The translations under genes and the position numbers were made by a program. From the NCBI RefSeq assembly GCF_020731145.1, contig NZ_JAJFZN010000003.1, positions 496,001-560,000 on the forward strand: a stretch of 64,000 nucleotides of DNA, in the 5' to 3' direction. Below are positions 52,007 through 60,018 of this stretch, piece by piece. A model generated the notes under the pieces. That model was not told the origin of the DNA and made no database searches. It saw only the letters and a list, made by a program, of their open reading frames with translations. The stretch comes from Sneathiella sp. HT1-7 (GTDB taxonomy: Bacteria > Pseudomonadota > Alphaproteobacteria > Sneathiellales > Sneathiellaceae). Position 1 is the first letter of the stretch. The number at the start of each line of letters is the position of its first letter.

Positions 52007-53614
52007 GTGATCAAGCCAACGCTTGCCGCCGTTACCGGCCTGTTTTCTGCCGGACGCAACAGCGCTGACCCTATTCGGTTTACGCCGGGCCGGATCAAGA
52101 CCGAACTGCTGTCCGGTCTGACTGTCGCCCTCGCCCTGGTGCCGGAGGCTGTGGCCTTCGCCTTTGTCGCGGGTGTGCATCCGCTCGTCGGACTTTATGC
52201 GGCCTTTATCGTCGGGCTGGTGACGGCGCTGATCGGCGGCCGTCCGGGAATGATCTCCGGCGCGACCGGCGCGCTGGCCGTTGTCATGGTCTCCCTCGTC
52301 GCATTACATGGGGTGGAGTATCTCTTCGCGACTGTCGTGCTGATGGGCATATTGCAGATTTTGGCAGGGGTGTTCCGCCTCGGGAAATTTATCCGGCTGG
52401 TGCCACATCCGGTGATGCTTGGCTTTGTGAACGGTCTTGCCATTGTGATTTTCATGGCGCAGCTAACCCAGTTCAAGACGGTCGATACTTATGGCGAGAT
52501 TGTCTGGATGACAGGCTTGCCGCTTATCATCATGCTGGGCCTTGTGGCCGCGACCATGACGATCATCTGGTTGATGCCGAAGGTAACAAAAGCCATTCCG
52601 GCGCCACTAGCCGGCATTGCTGTCATCGCCGGGATCGTGATTTTCTTTGGCATTGATGTGCCGCGTGTCGGCGATCTGGCCTCCATCAAGGGCGGCCTTC
52701 CGGAATTTCATATCCCGATGGTACCGATTAATCTGGAAACCCTGAAAATTATCTTCCCCTTCGCCCTGATCCTTGCGGCGATTGGCCTGATCGAGAGCTT
52801 GTTGACCCTCAACCTCGTCGGTGAGATTACCGAACAGAGCGGCGGCGCGTCGCAGGAATGTGTGGCGCAAGGCCTCTCCAACACGATTACCGGATTTTTC
52901 GGCGGAATGGGGGGCTGTGCCATGATCGGGCAGTCGATGATCAATATGAAATCGGGCGGGCGCACGCGCCTTTCGGGCATCGCCTCGGCGCTCTTTCTGC
53001 TTGCCTTCATCCTTTTCGCCTCCCCAATGATAGAGCAGATTCCGCTTGCCGCGCTTGTTGGCGTGATGTTCATGGTGGTGATCGGGACGTTTGCGTGGCA
53101 GAGCTTGCGGATCATGCGGATCATTCCGCTCTCCGATACGCTGGTTATTATTCTTGTGACTGCGGTGACGGTTTTAAGCGATCTGGCCGTTGCGGTTGTC
53201 GTAGGCGTTATTGTCTCGGCGCTGGTCTATGCGTGGAACAACGCGCGGCGCATTCATGCTATCTCGGAAATTAATGAGGATGGCGCGAAGGTCTATAAGA
53301 TCGAGGGGCCGCTCTTCTTTGGTTCCACCGATGGCTTTGCGGAGATTTTTGACATCAAGGGTGATCCCGACCTAGTCATTGTCGACTTTATGAACAGCCG
53401 GGTGGTGGATCAGTCGGCCTTGCAGGCGATTGAGGTGTTGGCGTCGAAATACAACGCGGTCGGCAAGCATATCCAGCTTCGCCATCTGTCGCGCGACTGT
53501 CACCGTTTGCTGAACCGTGCCGGGCAGTTGATGGTTGATTCCGATGACGATCCCAATTATGGCGTTGCCGTCAACTATTCGGTCAAGACAGGAATATTGG
53601 GCGGGAATCACTAG
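52007..53614 (+). CDS. SulP-family anion (sulfate/bicarbonate) transporter with STAS domain
   Basis: This 535-residue protein has about twelve to fourteen membrane helices in residues 35-430 (ELLSGLTVALALVPEAVAFA is the SulP signature, then HPLVGLYAAFIVGLVTALIGG). A STAS domain follows at about 435-535 (KVYKIEGPLFFGSTDGFAEI and VIVDFMNSRVVDQSALQAIE). Members exchange or co-transport sulfate, bicarbonate or dicarboxylates. It uses a GTG start at 52007 without a clear ribosome-binding site, so a nearby alternative start is possible. It stands alone before the dehalogenase-like gene (77-base gap). Confidence 0.9.
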   Translation: MIKPTLAAVTGLFSAGRNSADPIRFTPGRIKTELLSGLTVALALVPEAVAFAFVAGVHPLVGLYAAFIVGLVTALIGGRPGMISGATGALAVVMVSLVALHGVEYLFATVVLMGILQILAGVFRLGKFIRLVPHPVMLGFVNGLAIVIFMAQLTQFKTVDTYGEIVWMTGLPLIIMLGLVAATMTIIWLMPKVTKAIPAPLAGIAVIAGIVIFFGIDVPRVGDLASIKGGLPEFHIPMVPINLETLKIIFPFALILAAIGLIESLLTLNLVGEITEQSGGASQECVAQGLSNTITGFFGGMGGCAMIGQSMINMKSGGRTRLSGIASALFLLAFILFASPMIEQIPLAALVGVMFMVVIGTFAWQSLRIMRIIPLSDTLVIILVTAVTVLSDLAVAVVVGVIVSALVYAWNNARRIHAISEINEDGAKVYKIEGPLFFGSTDGFAEIFDIKGDPDLVIVDFMNSRVVDQSALQAIEVLASKYNAVGKHIQLRHLSRDCHRLLNRAGQLMVDSDDDPNYGVAVNYSVKTGILGGNH

Positions 53615-53691
53615 GCGCCAGATCGATCTTGCCTTTGCCGGGTTAGGTCCTATTGTTGGGGATATTCACTCTCAACAATCGGGACATAACA

Positions 53692-54423
53692 ATGCTGAAC
53701 AATAAAATCATCCTGATCACTGATGCGCTGCATTTTCTGGGCAAGACGGGCAGCCGTGTCATGACGGCAGAGGGCGCAACGGTTTATGCGCAGGACGAAG
53801 CCTTTACTGATGCCGCGACGCGCGCAGAGTTCGAAGCGGACATTCCGGGCACGAAAGCCCTTGCCGAGCAGGACCCCACGGAGATTGTCGATAAGATCAT
53901 CGCCACCGAGGGGCGGATCGATGTGATGATCAATAACGACGCGTTTCCTGCGCTGAAGGCGTCCATTGATGAGGCGGATATCGGGGACTTCCGCCGGACG
54001 GTTGAGAACCTGATGGTGCGCGGCTTTCATTTTGCGAAGGAAGCCTCAAAACATATGAAGAAGGCGGGGCAGGGGAAAATCCTGTTTATTTCATCCGCCG
54101 CGCCAAAAAACGGCATTCCCAACTACTCCATGTATGTGGCGGCGCGGGGCGGGACAAATGCCCTTGCGCAGACCCTCGCCAAGGAACTCGGGCGATATAA
54201 TATTCAGGTGAACGCGCTGGCACCTAATTTCGTTGAAAGCCCGGATTATTTCCCGAAAGAACTGCTGGAGAATGAGGCCGCGTTCAAGAAGATCACCTCA
54301 CAAATTCCCTTGGGCCGTCTCGGCACGCAGGAAGAGGCGGGCGACTACCTTCTCTTTCTCGCTTCCGACAAATCAAACTTCATTACCGGGCAGGTGCTCT
54401 ATTTCGCGGGCGGCTGGGCGTAA
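53692..54423 (+). CDS. Probable halohydrin dehalogenase (SDR fold)
   Basis: This 243-residue protein has the short-chain dehydrogenase fold but not the dehydrogenase chemistry. The NAD glycine motif is replaced by TDALHFLG (T10, F15, G17), which fits the halohydrin dehalogenase motif T-x4-F/Y-x-G. The catalytic residues fit S-x12-Y-x3-R: S135, Y148 and R152, with Arg where dehydrogenases have Lys. Segments such as YAQDEAF, INNDAF, AKELGRYNIQV and GRLGTQEEAG also recall HheC as I remember it. Halohydrin dehalogenases close vicinal halohydrins to epoxides with release of halide, and reverse this with azide or cyanide. The start at 53692 matches the family N-terminus. It is alone, beside SulP and purEK. 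Activity is inferred. Confidence 0.8.
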   Translation: MLNNKIILITDALHFLGKTGSRVMTAEGATVYAQDEAFTDAATRAEFEADIPGTKALAEQDPTEIVDKIIATEGRIDVMINNDAFPALKASIDEADIGDFRRTVENLMVRGFHFAKEASKHMKKAGQGKILFISSAAPKNGIPNYSMYVAARGGTNALAQTLAKELGRYNIQVNALAPNFVESPDYFPKELLENEAAFKKITSQIPLGRLGTQEEAGDYLLFLASDKSNFITGQVLYFAGGWA

Positions 54424-54425
54424 CT

Positions 54426-55514
54426 TTACGCTTTCGGCTTCTGGGTGAGGGGCATCAGGCGGGTGACATGGCCCATCTTGCGGCCCTCCCGCGCTTCCTT
54501 TTTGCCATAGAGATGCAGGCTGTTCTCAGGGTCCTCCAACAGGGTGCCCCAAGCCTCGATCTCGTCACCGATAAGGTTTTTCATCACTGCGTTTGAATGG
54601 CGGGCAGGATCACCGAGAGGAAGGCCGCAGACGGCGCGGATGGCCTGTCGATACTGGCTGGTGGCGCATCCCTCAATCGTCCAATGACCGGAGTTATGTG
54701 GCCGGGGGGCCAGTTCGTTGACGAGGATCTGGTTATCCTGTGTGACGAACATTTCCACCGCCATCAGCCCGATAAGCTCAATTTTCGTGGCAATTCTCTC
54801 GGCCATCTCGATGGCTTTTTCGGCAAGCCAGTCCGGGATATCGGCGGGCGCGAGCGTGACATCGAGAATGTGGTTCTTGTGCCGGTTCTCCACCGGGCAA
54901 AAGGCGGCGGTTTCCCCCGCCGGGTTGCGTGCAACGATAACGGAGACTTCCATCTTGAAATTGACACGCCCCTCAAGAATGGAGGGGGTGTCCTTCATCT
55001 CGGCCCAGACCTTATCGAGATCGCTGGCGCCGGTGATCTTCACCTGTCCCTTGCCATCATAACCGAGCCGGCGGGTCTTCAGGATCGCCGGGGCCTTGAT
55101 CTGCTTGACCGCCTGGATCAGTTCCTCCATGGATTCCACATTCGCGAAGGTCGCCGTACCGATGCCGATATTGTTGATGAAGCTCTTTTCGAATAATCTG
55201 TCCTGCGTGATTTCCAGCACTTTTGCGCCCGGGCGGACCGGCACGACCTTGCTCAGGAATTCGACTGTATCGGTCGGGATATTCTCAAACTCCAGCGTAA
55301 CCACATCCACGCTTTTGGCAAAGGCGGTGAGGGCCTCCTGATCGCTGTAGCTGGCGACGGTAGAGCGATGGCTGACCTGCGCGGCGGGGCTGTCCTCCTC
55401 CGGGCCGAAGACATGAACGAAATAGCCCATCTCAGCGGCGGCAATGGCCATCATGCGGCCAAGCTGTCCGTCTCCCAGAATGCCTATATGTCCACCGGGT
55501 GCAACTGTTGTCAT
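54426..55514 (-). CDS. purK: N5-carboxyaminoimidazole ribonucleotide synthase
   Basis: This 362-residue ATP-grasp enzyme carboxylates 5-aminoimidazole ribonucleotide with bicarbonate and ATP in purine synthesis. It starts MTTVAPGGHIGILGDGQLGR, and has LKTRRLGYDGKGQ near 146-158 (ATP-grasp lysine), EVSVIVARN, LVNELAPRPHNSGHWT near 267-282 and the TSQYRQAIRAVCG segment. The start at 55514 is chosen because it is the conserved N-terminus; earlier in-frame starts lie inside purE. It follows purE by 16 bases in one operon. Its 3' end lies 2 bases from the convergent dehalogenase-like gene. Confidence 0.94.
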   Translation of the reverse strand: MTTVAPGGHIGILGDGQLGRMMAIAAAEMGYFVHVFGPEEDSPAAQVSHRSTVASYSDQEALTAFAKSVDVVTLEFENIPTDTVEFLSKVVPVRPGAKVLEITQDRLFEKSFINNIGIGTATFANVESMEELIQAVKQIKAPAILKTRRLGYDGKGQVKITGASDLDKVWAEMKDTPSILEGRVNFKMEVSVIVARNPAGETAAFCPVENRHKNHILDVTLAPADIPDWLAEKAIEMAERIATKIELIGLMAVEMFVTQDNQILVNELAPRPHNSGHWTIEGCATSQYRQAIRAVCGLPLGDPARHSNAVMKNLIGDEIEAWGTLLEDPENSLHLYGKKEAREGRKMGHVTRLMPLTQKPKA

Positions 55515-55530
55515 TTTTACTATTATGCCT

Positions 55531-56019
55531 CTATTTGGGCTCGTCGGCCACGGCTTCGGTTTGTCGCATGCGCCAGTCATTGACGGCCGTCGCATAGGCG
55601 TCGTTTTCAAGGGCGAGGATTTGCCCGGCCAGCAGTGCGGCATTGATCGCGCCCGCCTTACCAATGGCGAGGGTGCCGACGGGCACGCCGCCGGGCATCT
55701 GGACGATGGAGAGAAGGCTGTCCATGCCTTTCAGCGATTTGCTTTCGATTGGGACACCAAGAACGGGAAGCGCCGTCATGGAGGCCGCCATGCCCGGAAG
55801 ATGCGCCGCGCCGCCGGCGCCGGCGATAATCACTTTCAGGCCGCGCGCCGCGGCATGGGTTGCATATTCATAGAGACGGTCCGGCGTCCGGTGTGCCGAG
55901 ACGATTTTAGACTCGAACGGAATTCCCAGCGTTTCCAGCGTGTCGGCGGCATTCTTCATGGTTTCCCAGTCAGACTGGCTGCCCATGATAATCCCGACTT
56001 CTGCTTCCCGGTTGGTCAT
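55531..56019 (-). CDS. purE: N5-carboxyaminoimidazole ribonucleotide mutase
   Basis: This 162-residue enzyme (class I PurE) moves the carboxyl group of N5-CAIR to carbon 4 of the imidazole. [13 protein letters not shown] near residues 9-21, [15 protein letters not shown] and [15 protein letters not shown] are the family signatures, with the serine and histidine of the active site present. The start at 56019 follows AGGGAAG at good spacing; a GTG nine bases earlier is less likely. It is first in the purEK operon. Confidence 0.95.
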   Translation of the reverse strand: MTNREAEVGIIMGSQSDWETMKNAADTLETLGIPFESKIVSAHRTPDRLYEYATHAAARGLKVIIAGAGGAAHLPGMAASMTALPVLGVPIESKSLKGMDSLLSIVQMPGGVPVGTLAIGKAGAINAALLAGQILALENDAYATAVNDWRMRQTEAVADEPK

Positions 56020-56220
56020 AGATTGCACTTCCCTGTTGTGACCTTGACGGTTTGAAGCAGGCGATTATAGGCATGCCGGCCAAAGACGCAAGTGAAGGTT
56101 GCTGTCATTTCAGGCGGGACGTGCATTTGCAGCGAAAGCGGCGGAACACTTTGAGTTCTCAGTTAAATTGTTATACAGTTCCGCCTAAATAAATCACCTA
56201 TGAAGGGCAAGGGAGAAGTC

Positions 56221-56952
56221 ATGAAAATCGGATCAGGCGGTGGGAACCGCCCCGTGACAAGTGGCACGAACAGAAAAACCGGAAAAACCGGTACGAAAGG
56301 TCTTTTTACATCACCCCGACAGATCGACGACAGCGCTTCCGTCCTTGGTATCCCGGATACAGAACTTACCCCGCGTGTGCAGGTGGCGATCCGCAAGCTG
56401 ATGGCGGAGGTGGACGGACTGCGGGAGAAGGTCAAGGAACTGACGCGGCGCGTGAGCGAGGCGGAGCATATTGCCGATCAGGATCCACTCCTGCCGATAT
56501 ACAACCGCCGTGCCTTTGTGCGCGAACTGACCCGCGTGCAGGCTTCGGTTGAGCGGTACCAGACCGAAGCGAGCCTCGTTTATCTCGATCTCAACCGCTT
56601 TAAGTCAATCAATGACGACCTCGGTCATGAGGCGGGGGATTATGTGCTCTCTCAGGTCGCACTCCGGCTGAAAGAAAGCGTGCGCGATACAGACATTGTC
56701 GGGCGTCTCGGCGGGGATGAGTTTGGCCTGATCCTGTCGCGCACGAAGGCAGAGGATGCGCGCAATCTGATTGACCGGCTGCCGAAACTGTTCGCGGAAA
56801 ACCCGATTATCTGGAAAGGGGCCTCGCTGAATACGTCGCTTTCCTCAGGCGTTGTCTCCATCCATTCCGGCCAGAATCCGGAACAGACATTAAGCGCTGC
56901 CGATAGCGAAATGTATAAGGAAAAGCAGCAAAGCAGCCACCCCGACGCGTAA
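56221..56952 (+). CDS. GGDEF-domain diguanylate cyclase
   Basis: This 243-residue protein carries a GGDEF domain at about residues 87-240, with the intact active site GGDEF at 164-168 (RLGGDEFGLIL). The likely inhibitory I-site RDTD stands five residues before it (155-158). YLDLNRFKSINDDLGHEAGD is also conserved. It should make cyclic di-GMP from two GTP and be subject to product inhibition. The N-terminal 50 residues are Gly/Thr/Lys-rich and look disordered; residues 52-83 look like a coiled coil. There is no membrane or known sensor domain, so the input is unclear. The ATG at 56221 follows AAGGGAGAAGTC; an ATG 21 bases earlier has no such site. Confidence 0.88.
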   Translation: MKIGSGGGNRPVTSGTNRKTGKTGTKGLFTSPRQIDDSASVLGIPDTELTPRVQVAIRKLMAEVDGLREKVKELTRRVSEAEHIADQDPLLPIYNRRAFVRELTRVQASVERYQTEASLVYLDLNRFKSINDDLGHEAGDYVLSQVALRLKESVRDTDIVGRLGGDEFGLILSRTKAEDARNLIDRLPKLFAENPIIWKGASLNTSLSSGVVSIHSGQNPEQTLSAADSEMYKEKQQSSHPDA

Positions 56953-56970
56953 GCCGGACGAGCGGCTCAA

Positions 56971-57180
56971 TCAGGCGATAATATCCGGCAGCATCATATT
57001 TTGCGTCGCATAGATCTGGTCCTTCAGGATCAGCTTGCGCTTTTTCAACCGTTGCAGTTGCAGCGAGTTGTAGTTACCGGTTTCGATCAGGGCGTCTATT
57101 GCCCGATCCAGGTCGCCATGTTCGGTTTTCAACTGTTCCAGCTCCGCGCGCAGCATTTCCTGCTCGTCAATTTCCGCCAT
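56971..57180 (-). CDS. YdcH-like (DUF465) small coiled-coil protein
   Basis: This 69-residue protein begins MAEIDEQEMLRAELEQLKTE and has the DUF465/YdcH core LQRLKKRKLILKDQIYATQN. It is wholly helical with two predicted coiled-coil segments (about 5-30 and 45-62). The function of the family is unknown. The start at 57180 is chosen because it gives the conserved N-terminus; GGAG lies 13 bases upstream. It is convergent with the cyclase gene. A second DUF465 protein occurs at 59341-59523. Confidence 0.8.
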   Translation of the reverse strand: MAEIDEQEMLRAELEQLKTEHGDLDRAIDALIETGNYNSLQLQRLKKRKLILKDQIYATQNMMLPDIIA

Positions 57181-57343
57181 GATAAAAAGGCACTCCGACA
57201 ACTATTTTCCAATGAAGCGACAGCTATGCTACCCTAACGCGGGTAACGATGTAGCGTGACGCGAATATTAGCACTTTTCCGCGCCAAAGCCTAGGGTCAG
57301 GCATTCAAGTGCAGATGTTTTTTTGAAGGGGGAGCTGTTCAGG

Positions 57344-57910
57344 ATGGCGATTTTTTCCTCGGCCGTGTTTCCGCCCAGTCAACTCTGGGATTATGCGGTC
57401 AAGCTTTATAACGATGCCGAGGTGTCAGCGGCATGCCTGCGCCTGCAGGATCGGCGCGCCCTGGATGTGAACATGCTGCTGTTCTGTGTTTGGACGGCGG
57501 CGAGTGGGCGCGGACGGCTCAGCCCGGAAGAACTTGAGGCCGGGATCGAGGCAGGGATGCGTTGGCAGGCCGAGGTGGTCGCGCCGCTCCGTCATGTGCG
57601 CCGATATCTGAAAGGGTCAGTCGTTCCTGCTGACGGTCGCCTCGCGTCGGAGCTTCGCCGGGGCGTTTCGGACAGTGCGCTTTTCGCCGAGCATATGGAA
57701 ATCCAGTTCCTGAATGAAATCCTGAAACGCCCTGCGACAGGCTCCTTCGGTGCGGAGGAGCGCGGGGAGGCCGCGGCCGATAACCTCGCCGCCTATCTCA
57801 ATCATGTCACGGAAATCATCGATACTGATGATTTATCTGATCTGTTGCTAATCTGGCAGCAGGCTTTCCCGGAGGCGGATCCACGTCTGACGGGTTTGTT
57901 CGGTTCCTAA
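57344..57910 (+). CDS. TIGR02444-family protein
   Basis: This 188-residue protein resembles the conserved hypothetical family TIGR02444. The pattern is LWDYAVKLYNDAEVSAACLR near 14-33, then VNMLLFCVWTAASGRG and the middle LRHVRRYLKG. It is all-helical with no signal peptide or membrane segment. The function is unknown. The start at 57344 follows AGGGGGAGCTGTTCAGG, a strong ribosome-binding site. It precedes the cysteine-rich secreted protein by 21 bases and may share a transcript. Confidence 0.75.
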   Translation: MAIFSSAVFPPSQLWDYAVKLYNDAEVSAACLRLQDRRALDVNMLLFCVWTAASGRGRLSPEELEAGIEAGMRWQAEVVAPLRHVRRYLKGSVVPADGRLASELRRGVSDSALFAEHMEIQFLNEILKRPATGSFGAEERGEAAADNLAAYLNHVTEIIDTDDLSDLLLIWQQAFPEADPRLTGLFGS

Positions 57911-57931
57911 ATTCAAACAAGAAAAAGAGTA

Positions 57932-58618
57932 ATGAAACAGAATAAACGATTCCATTTTAGCCTTTTCCCTCTGATTGCCCTTGTTGTTGTTAGCCTCACT
58001 ACCTCTGTCAGTGCGGCGAGCAAGGAAGACGACCTGCGCGATGCACTGAACAAGAACGGGCAGGCCTGCGCCCAGAAGGGCGATCAGAATTGCGCCACTG
58101 TTTGTCAGTCGGCTTCCCAAAATCTCGCGGATAAGGCCCTCGCGAGCAATTGTTTCTGGCTCTCCAAGAAATCTGCGATGAGCGGGAAACTCAAGAGAGG
58201 GGATCCAACGTTCGAAAAGATGCGGCAGCAAAGCAGGATTTGTACCGGTCACCGAGATGCCCCTTGTGCAAAGGCCTGCAATGCCGCGGCGCAAGATCCG
58301 GCGAATGCTCAACTGGTCGCGCAATGTAACGCCGAATACCAGCGGATCGTAGCTGCCAACCCGCCGCCCAAGGCCAAACCGGAGGCAAGCATGACTCTGG
58401 CGCAGCGCATCGCCCTGATGAAGGACAAGGGGGCCTATTGCAAGGTGAAGGAAAGCTATAGTCACGACGCCGGTACGCGGCGGGCGATTATGAACTGCAA
58501 GAGAACCTGTCTGGACAAACGGATTAATAACGCAAATTATACCGAGAAAATGCGGGAGAAGATGGCCGGCCAATGCGAGACGGCCTATTACAACGTCTAT
58601 AAAAAGCTCGGGAAGTAG
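57932..58618 (+). CDS. Secreted cysteine-rich protein with three four-cysteine modules
   Basis: I do not recognise this 228-residue protein. A signal peptide covers about residues 1-28 (basic start MKQNKRF, core LIALVVVSL, then SVSAAS). The mature part has twelve cysteines in three groups of four: C46, C54, C58, C74; then C104, C112, C116, C132; then C170, C189, C193, C215. The first two groups have the same spacing (7, 3 and 15 residues between cysteines) and the third has longer gaps. It is a repeat of an alpha-helical disulfide module in the periplasm or outside the cell. The third module follows a proline/lysine linker (NPPPKAKPEA). The function is unknown. Confidence 0.7.
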   Translation: MKQNKRFHFSLFPLIALVVVSLTTSVSAASKEDDLRDALNKNGQACAQKGDQNCATVCQSASQNLADKALASNCFWLSKKSAMSGKLKRGDPTFEKMRQQSRICTGHRDAPCAKACNAAAQDPANAQLVAQCNAEYQRIVAANPPPKAKPEASMTLAQRIALMKDKGAYCKVKESYSHDAGTRRAIMNCKRTCLDKRINNANYTEKMREKMAGQCETAYYNVYKKLGK

Positions 58619-58625
58619 GGGGCGG

Positions 58626-59204
58626 TTACGCGCCGTCCTTCAGCCCCCGCCATTCCCGCGCGAGGGAATTTTCCAGCCCCATCAGGTTGAGCAGATGGCC
58701 GGTGAACTGATCAATGATCTCATCGATCGTCTGTGGTTTCGTGTAGAAGGCGGGGACCGGCGGGGCGATGATTGCACCCATCTCCGATAGTTGGGTGAGG
58801 GTGCGGAGATGCCCCGTGTGAAACGGTGTTTCCCGCACCGCCAGGATAAGCCTGCGGCGCTCTTTTAAACAAACATCTGCGGCGCGGGTGAGCAGGCTGC
58901 TGGTGACTCCCGTCGCGATTTCCGACATCGTGCGGACGGAGCAAGGCACAACCACCATGCCCATGGTCTTAAATGAGCCGGACGCGATGGTGGCGCCAAT
59001 ATCGGCGGATTTATGGAAATGGGACGCAAGCGCTTTCACGTCGGAAACATTCATGTCCGTTTCCTGCGTGATGGTGATTTCCCCTGCCTTGGAGATAACC
59101 AGATGGGTCTCCACGTTGAGTTTCTGGCAGGCCTGAAGCAGGCGAATGCCGAGTTTTGCGCCCGACGCCCCGCTTATACCGATTACAAGTCGGTGGTTTT
59201 CCAT
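58626..59204 (-). CDS. ubiX: Flavin prenyltransferase UbiX
   Basis: This 192-residue enzyme prenylates FMN to make the cofactor of UbiD decarboxylases, used in ubiquinone synthesis. LVIGISGASGAKLGIRLLQA at residues 5-24 is the FMN-binding start, ASGSFKTMGMVVVPCSVRTM follows in the middle and LAVRETPFHTGHL near 120 binds the prenyl phosphate. The start at 59204 (MENHRLVIGISG) is chosen as the conserved N-terminus; an earlier in-frame start lacks conservation. It converges with the cysteine-rich gene and is 136 bases from the divergent YdcH gene. ubiD is not in the window. Confidence 0.94.
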   Translation of the reverse strand: MENHRLVIGISGASGAKLGIRLLQACQKLNVETHLVISKAGEITITQETDMNVSDVKALASHFHKSADIGATIASGSFKTMGMVVVPCSVRTMSEIATGVTSSLLTRAADVCLKERRRLILAVRETPFHTGHLRTLTQLSEMGAIIAPPVPAFYTKPQTIDEIIDQFTGHLLNLMGLENSLAREWRGLKDGA

Positions 59205-59340
59205 CGCGTTCCGATTTTCGGTCAAAATATTCTTCCCCGGAGGCATTGATTCTTGGTCATGCAGTTCATAATTCTGTAATATAGAGTTGTCTAGCGCTGG
59301 CTTGCCAGCATCCTGTCGTTTCTAACAAAGGAGATACACT

Positions 59341-59523
59341 ATGAGCACAGCAGATCATGTCGCACAGCTGACAGAAAAACACCATCAGATCGAAGAGAAA
59401 ATCGAGAATGAACTGGCCAGCCCGTCCGCAGATCATGTGCATATCAGTGAACTCAAGCGTGAAAAACTCAGGATCAAAGAGAGGATATCGACGCTCTCGG
59501 CGGAAGGAAAAGTTACCCATTAA
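59341..59523 (+). CDS. YdcH-like (DUF465) small protein
   Basis: This 60-residue helical protein begins MSTADHVAQLTEKHHQIEEK and has LKREKLRIKERISTLSAEGK, the DUF465/YdcH pattern. A very good ribosome-binding site (AAAGGAGATACACT) precedes the ATG. It is monocistronic with its own terminator. The function is unknown; it is the second such protein in 2.5 kb. Confidence 0.82.
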   Translation: MSTADHVAQLTEKHHQIEEKIENELASPSADHVHISELKREKLRIKERISTLSAEGKVTH

Positions 59524-59569
59524 CCAGCAGGTTACCTCCGTTTCCTGACCCCTTTATTTGACAAGTAAG

Positions 59570-59602
59570 AAGCGCTGAAATTCGTTTCGGCGCTTTATTT
59601 TT
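59570..59602 (+). terminator. Terminator after the YdcH gene
   Basis: AAGCGCTGAAA (59570-59580) pairs with TTTCGGCGCTT (59585-59595) with one G-T pair over a TTCG loop, followed by TATTTTTG. Confidence 0.82.
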
Positions 59603-59777
59603 GTGCGTCGGCCCGGATAGGGGAGCAGGATGATCCGGCCCCCTTGGACCGGGGTGGCCAGTCGGGTGGATGAGAGGGAAAAATAGTTTGATTGGGGGGC
59701 TGGTGCGGGCGGTATTTATGGTTAATATAGGCGGAAGACGCATTTGGTGATTCGTCAAGTTTTATTTTTTCAAAAAG

Positions 59778-59786
59778 TTTTCCACA
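59778..59786 (+). promoter_or_regulatory. DnaA-box-like site upstream of nrdA
   Basis: TTTTCCACA differs from the consensus DnaA box TTATCCACA at one position. DnaA controls nrdAB in Escherichia coli. A single near-match could be chance, and it overlaps the outer NrdR-box candidate. Confidence 0.4.
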
Positions 59787-59797
59787 AGCTGTTGACG
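59782..59797. promoter_or_regulatory. Outer (weak) NrdR-box candidate
   Basis: CCACAAGCTGTTGACG keeps the C-A-A ... T-T-G halves of the NrdR consensus but few of the central bases. Its start is 30 bases before the start of the inner box, close to the spacing of about three helical turns seen for paired NrdR boxes. Confidence 0.4.
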
Positions 59798-59811
59798 CGA
59801 TAAGCAGCTTT

Positions 59812-59827
59812 ATACAATATATAGTGG
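59812..59827. promoter_or_regulatory. Inner NrdR box
   Basis: ATACAATATATAGTGG matches the published NrdR consensus (acaCwAtATaTwGtgt, as I recall it) at 14 of 16 positions. It overlaps the possible -10 element, so the dNTP-sensing repressor NrdR would block nrdAB transcription here. Confidence 0.7.
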
Positions 59828-60018
59828 CCGCACGCGAAATCGGCGGCATATCGAGTTCAATGAACGACCGCAAAAACCACTTATTATTGTAATTATCGGA
59901 ATAGAAGCACAGCTTATCCGGCAATTGTTACAAAAATAAGGCACGTTGAACGATATTTTATTACAAATTTGGGCGAAAATCGCCGCGTAACGAGACGAAG
60001 ATTATAGGGGTAAGGCGA

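Larger units (their letters stand above)
59524..60018 (+). promoter_or_regulatory. Long regulatory interval upstream of nrdA
   Basis: These 495 bases contain no gene. After the YdcH terminator comes a stretch with no recognised element (59603-59770). Then follow a DnaA-box-like site, two NrdR-box-like sites and a possible promoter (TTGACG at 59792-59797, CAATAT at 59815-59820, 17-base spacer). The leader to the nrdA start is then nearly 190 bases. I saw no riboswitch in it. Confidence 0.6.
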
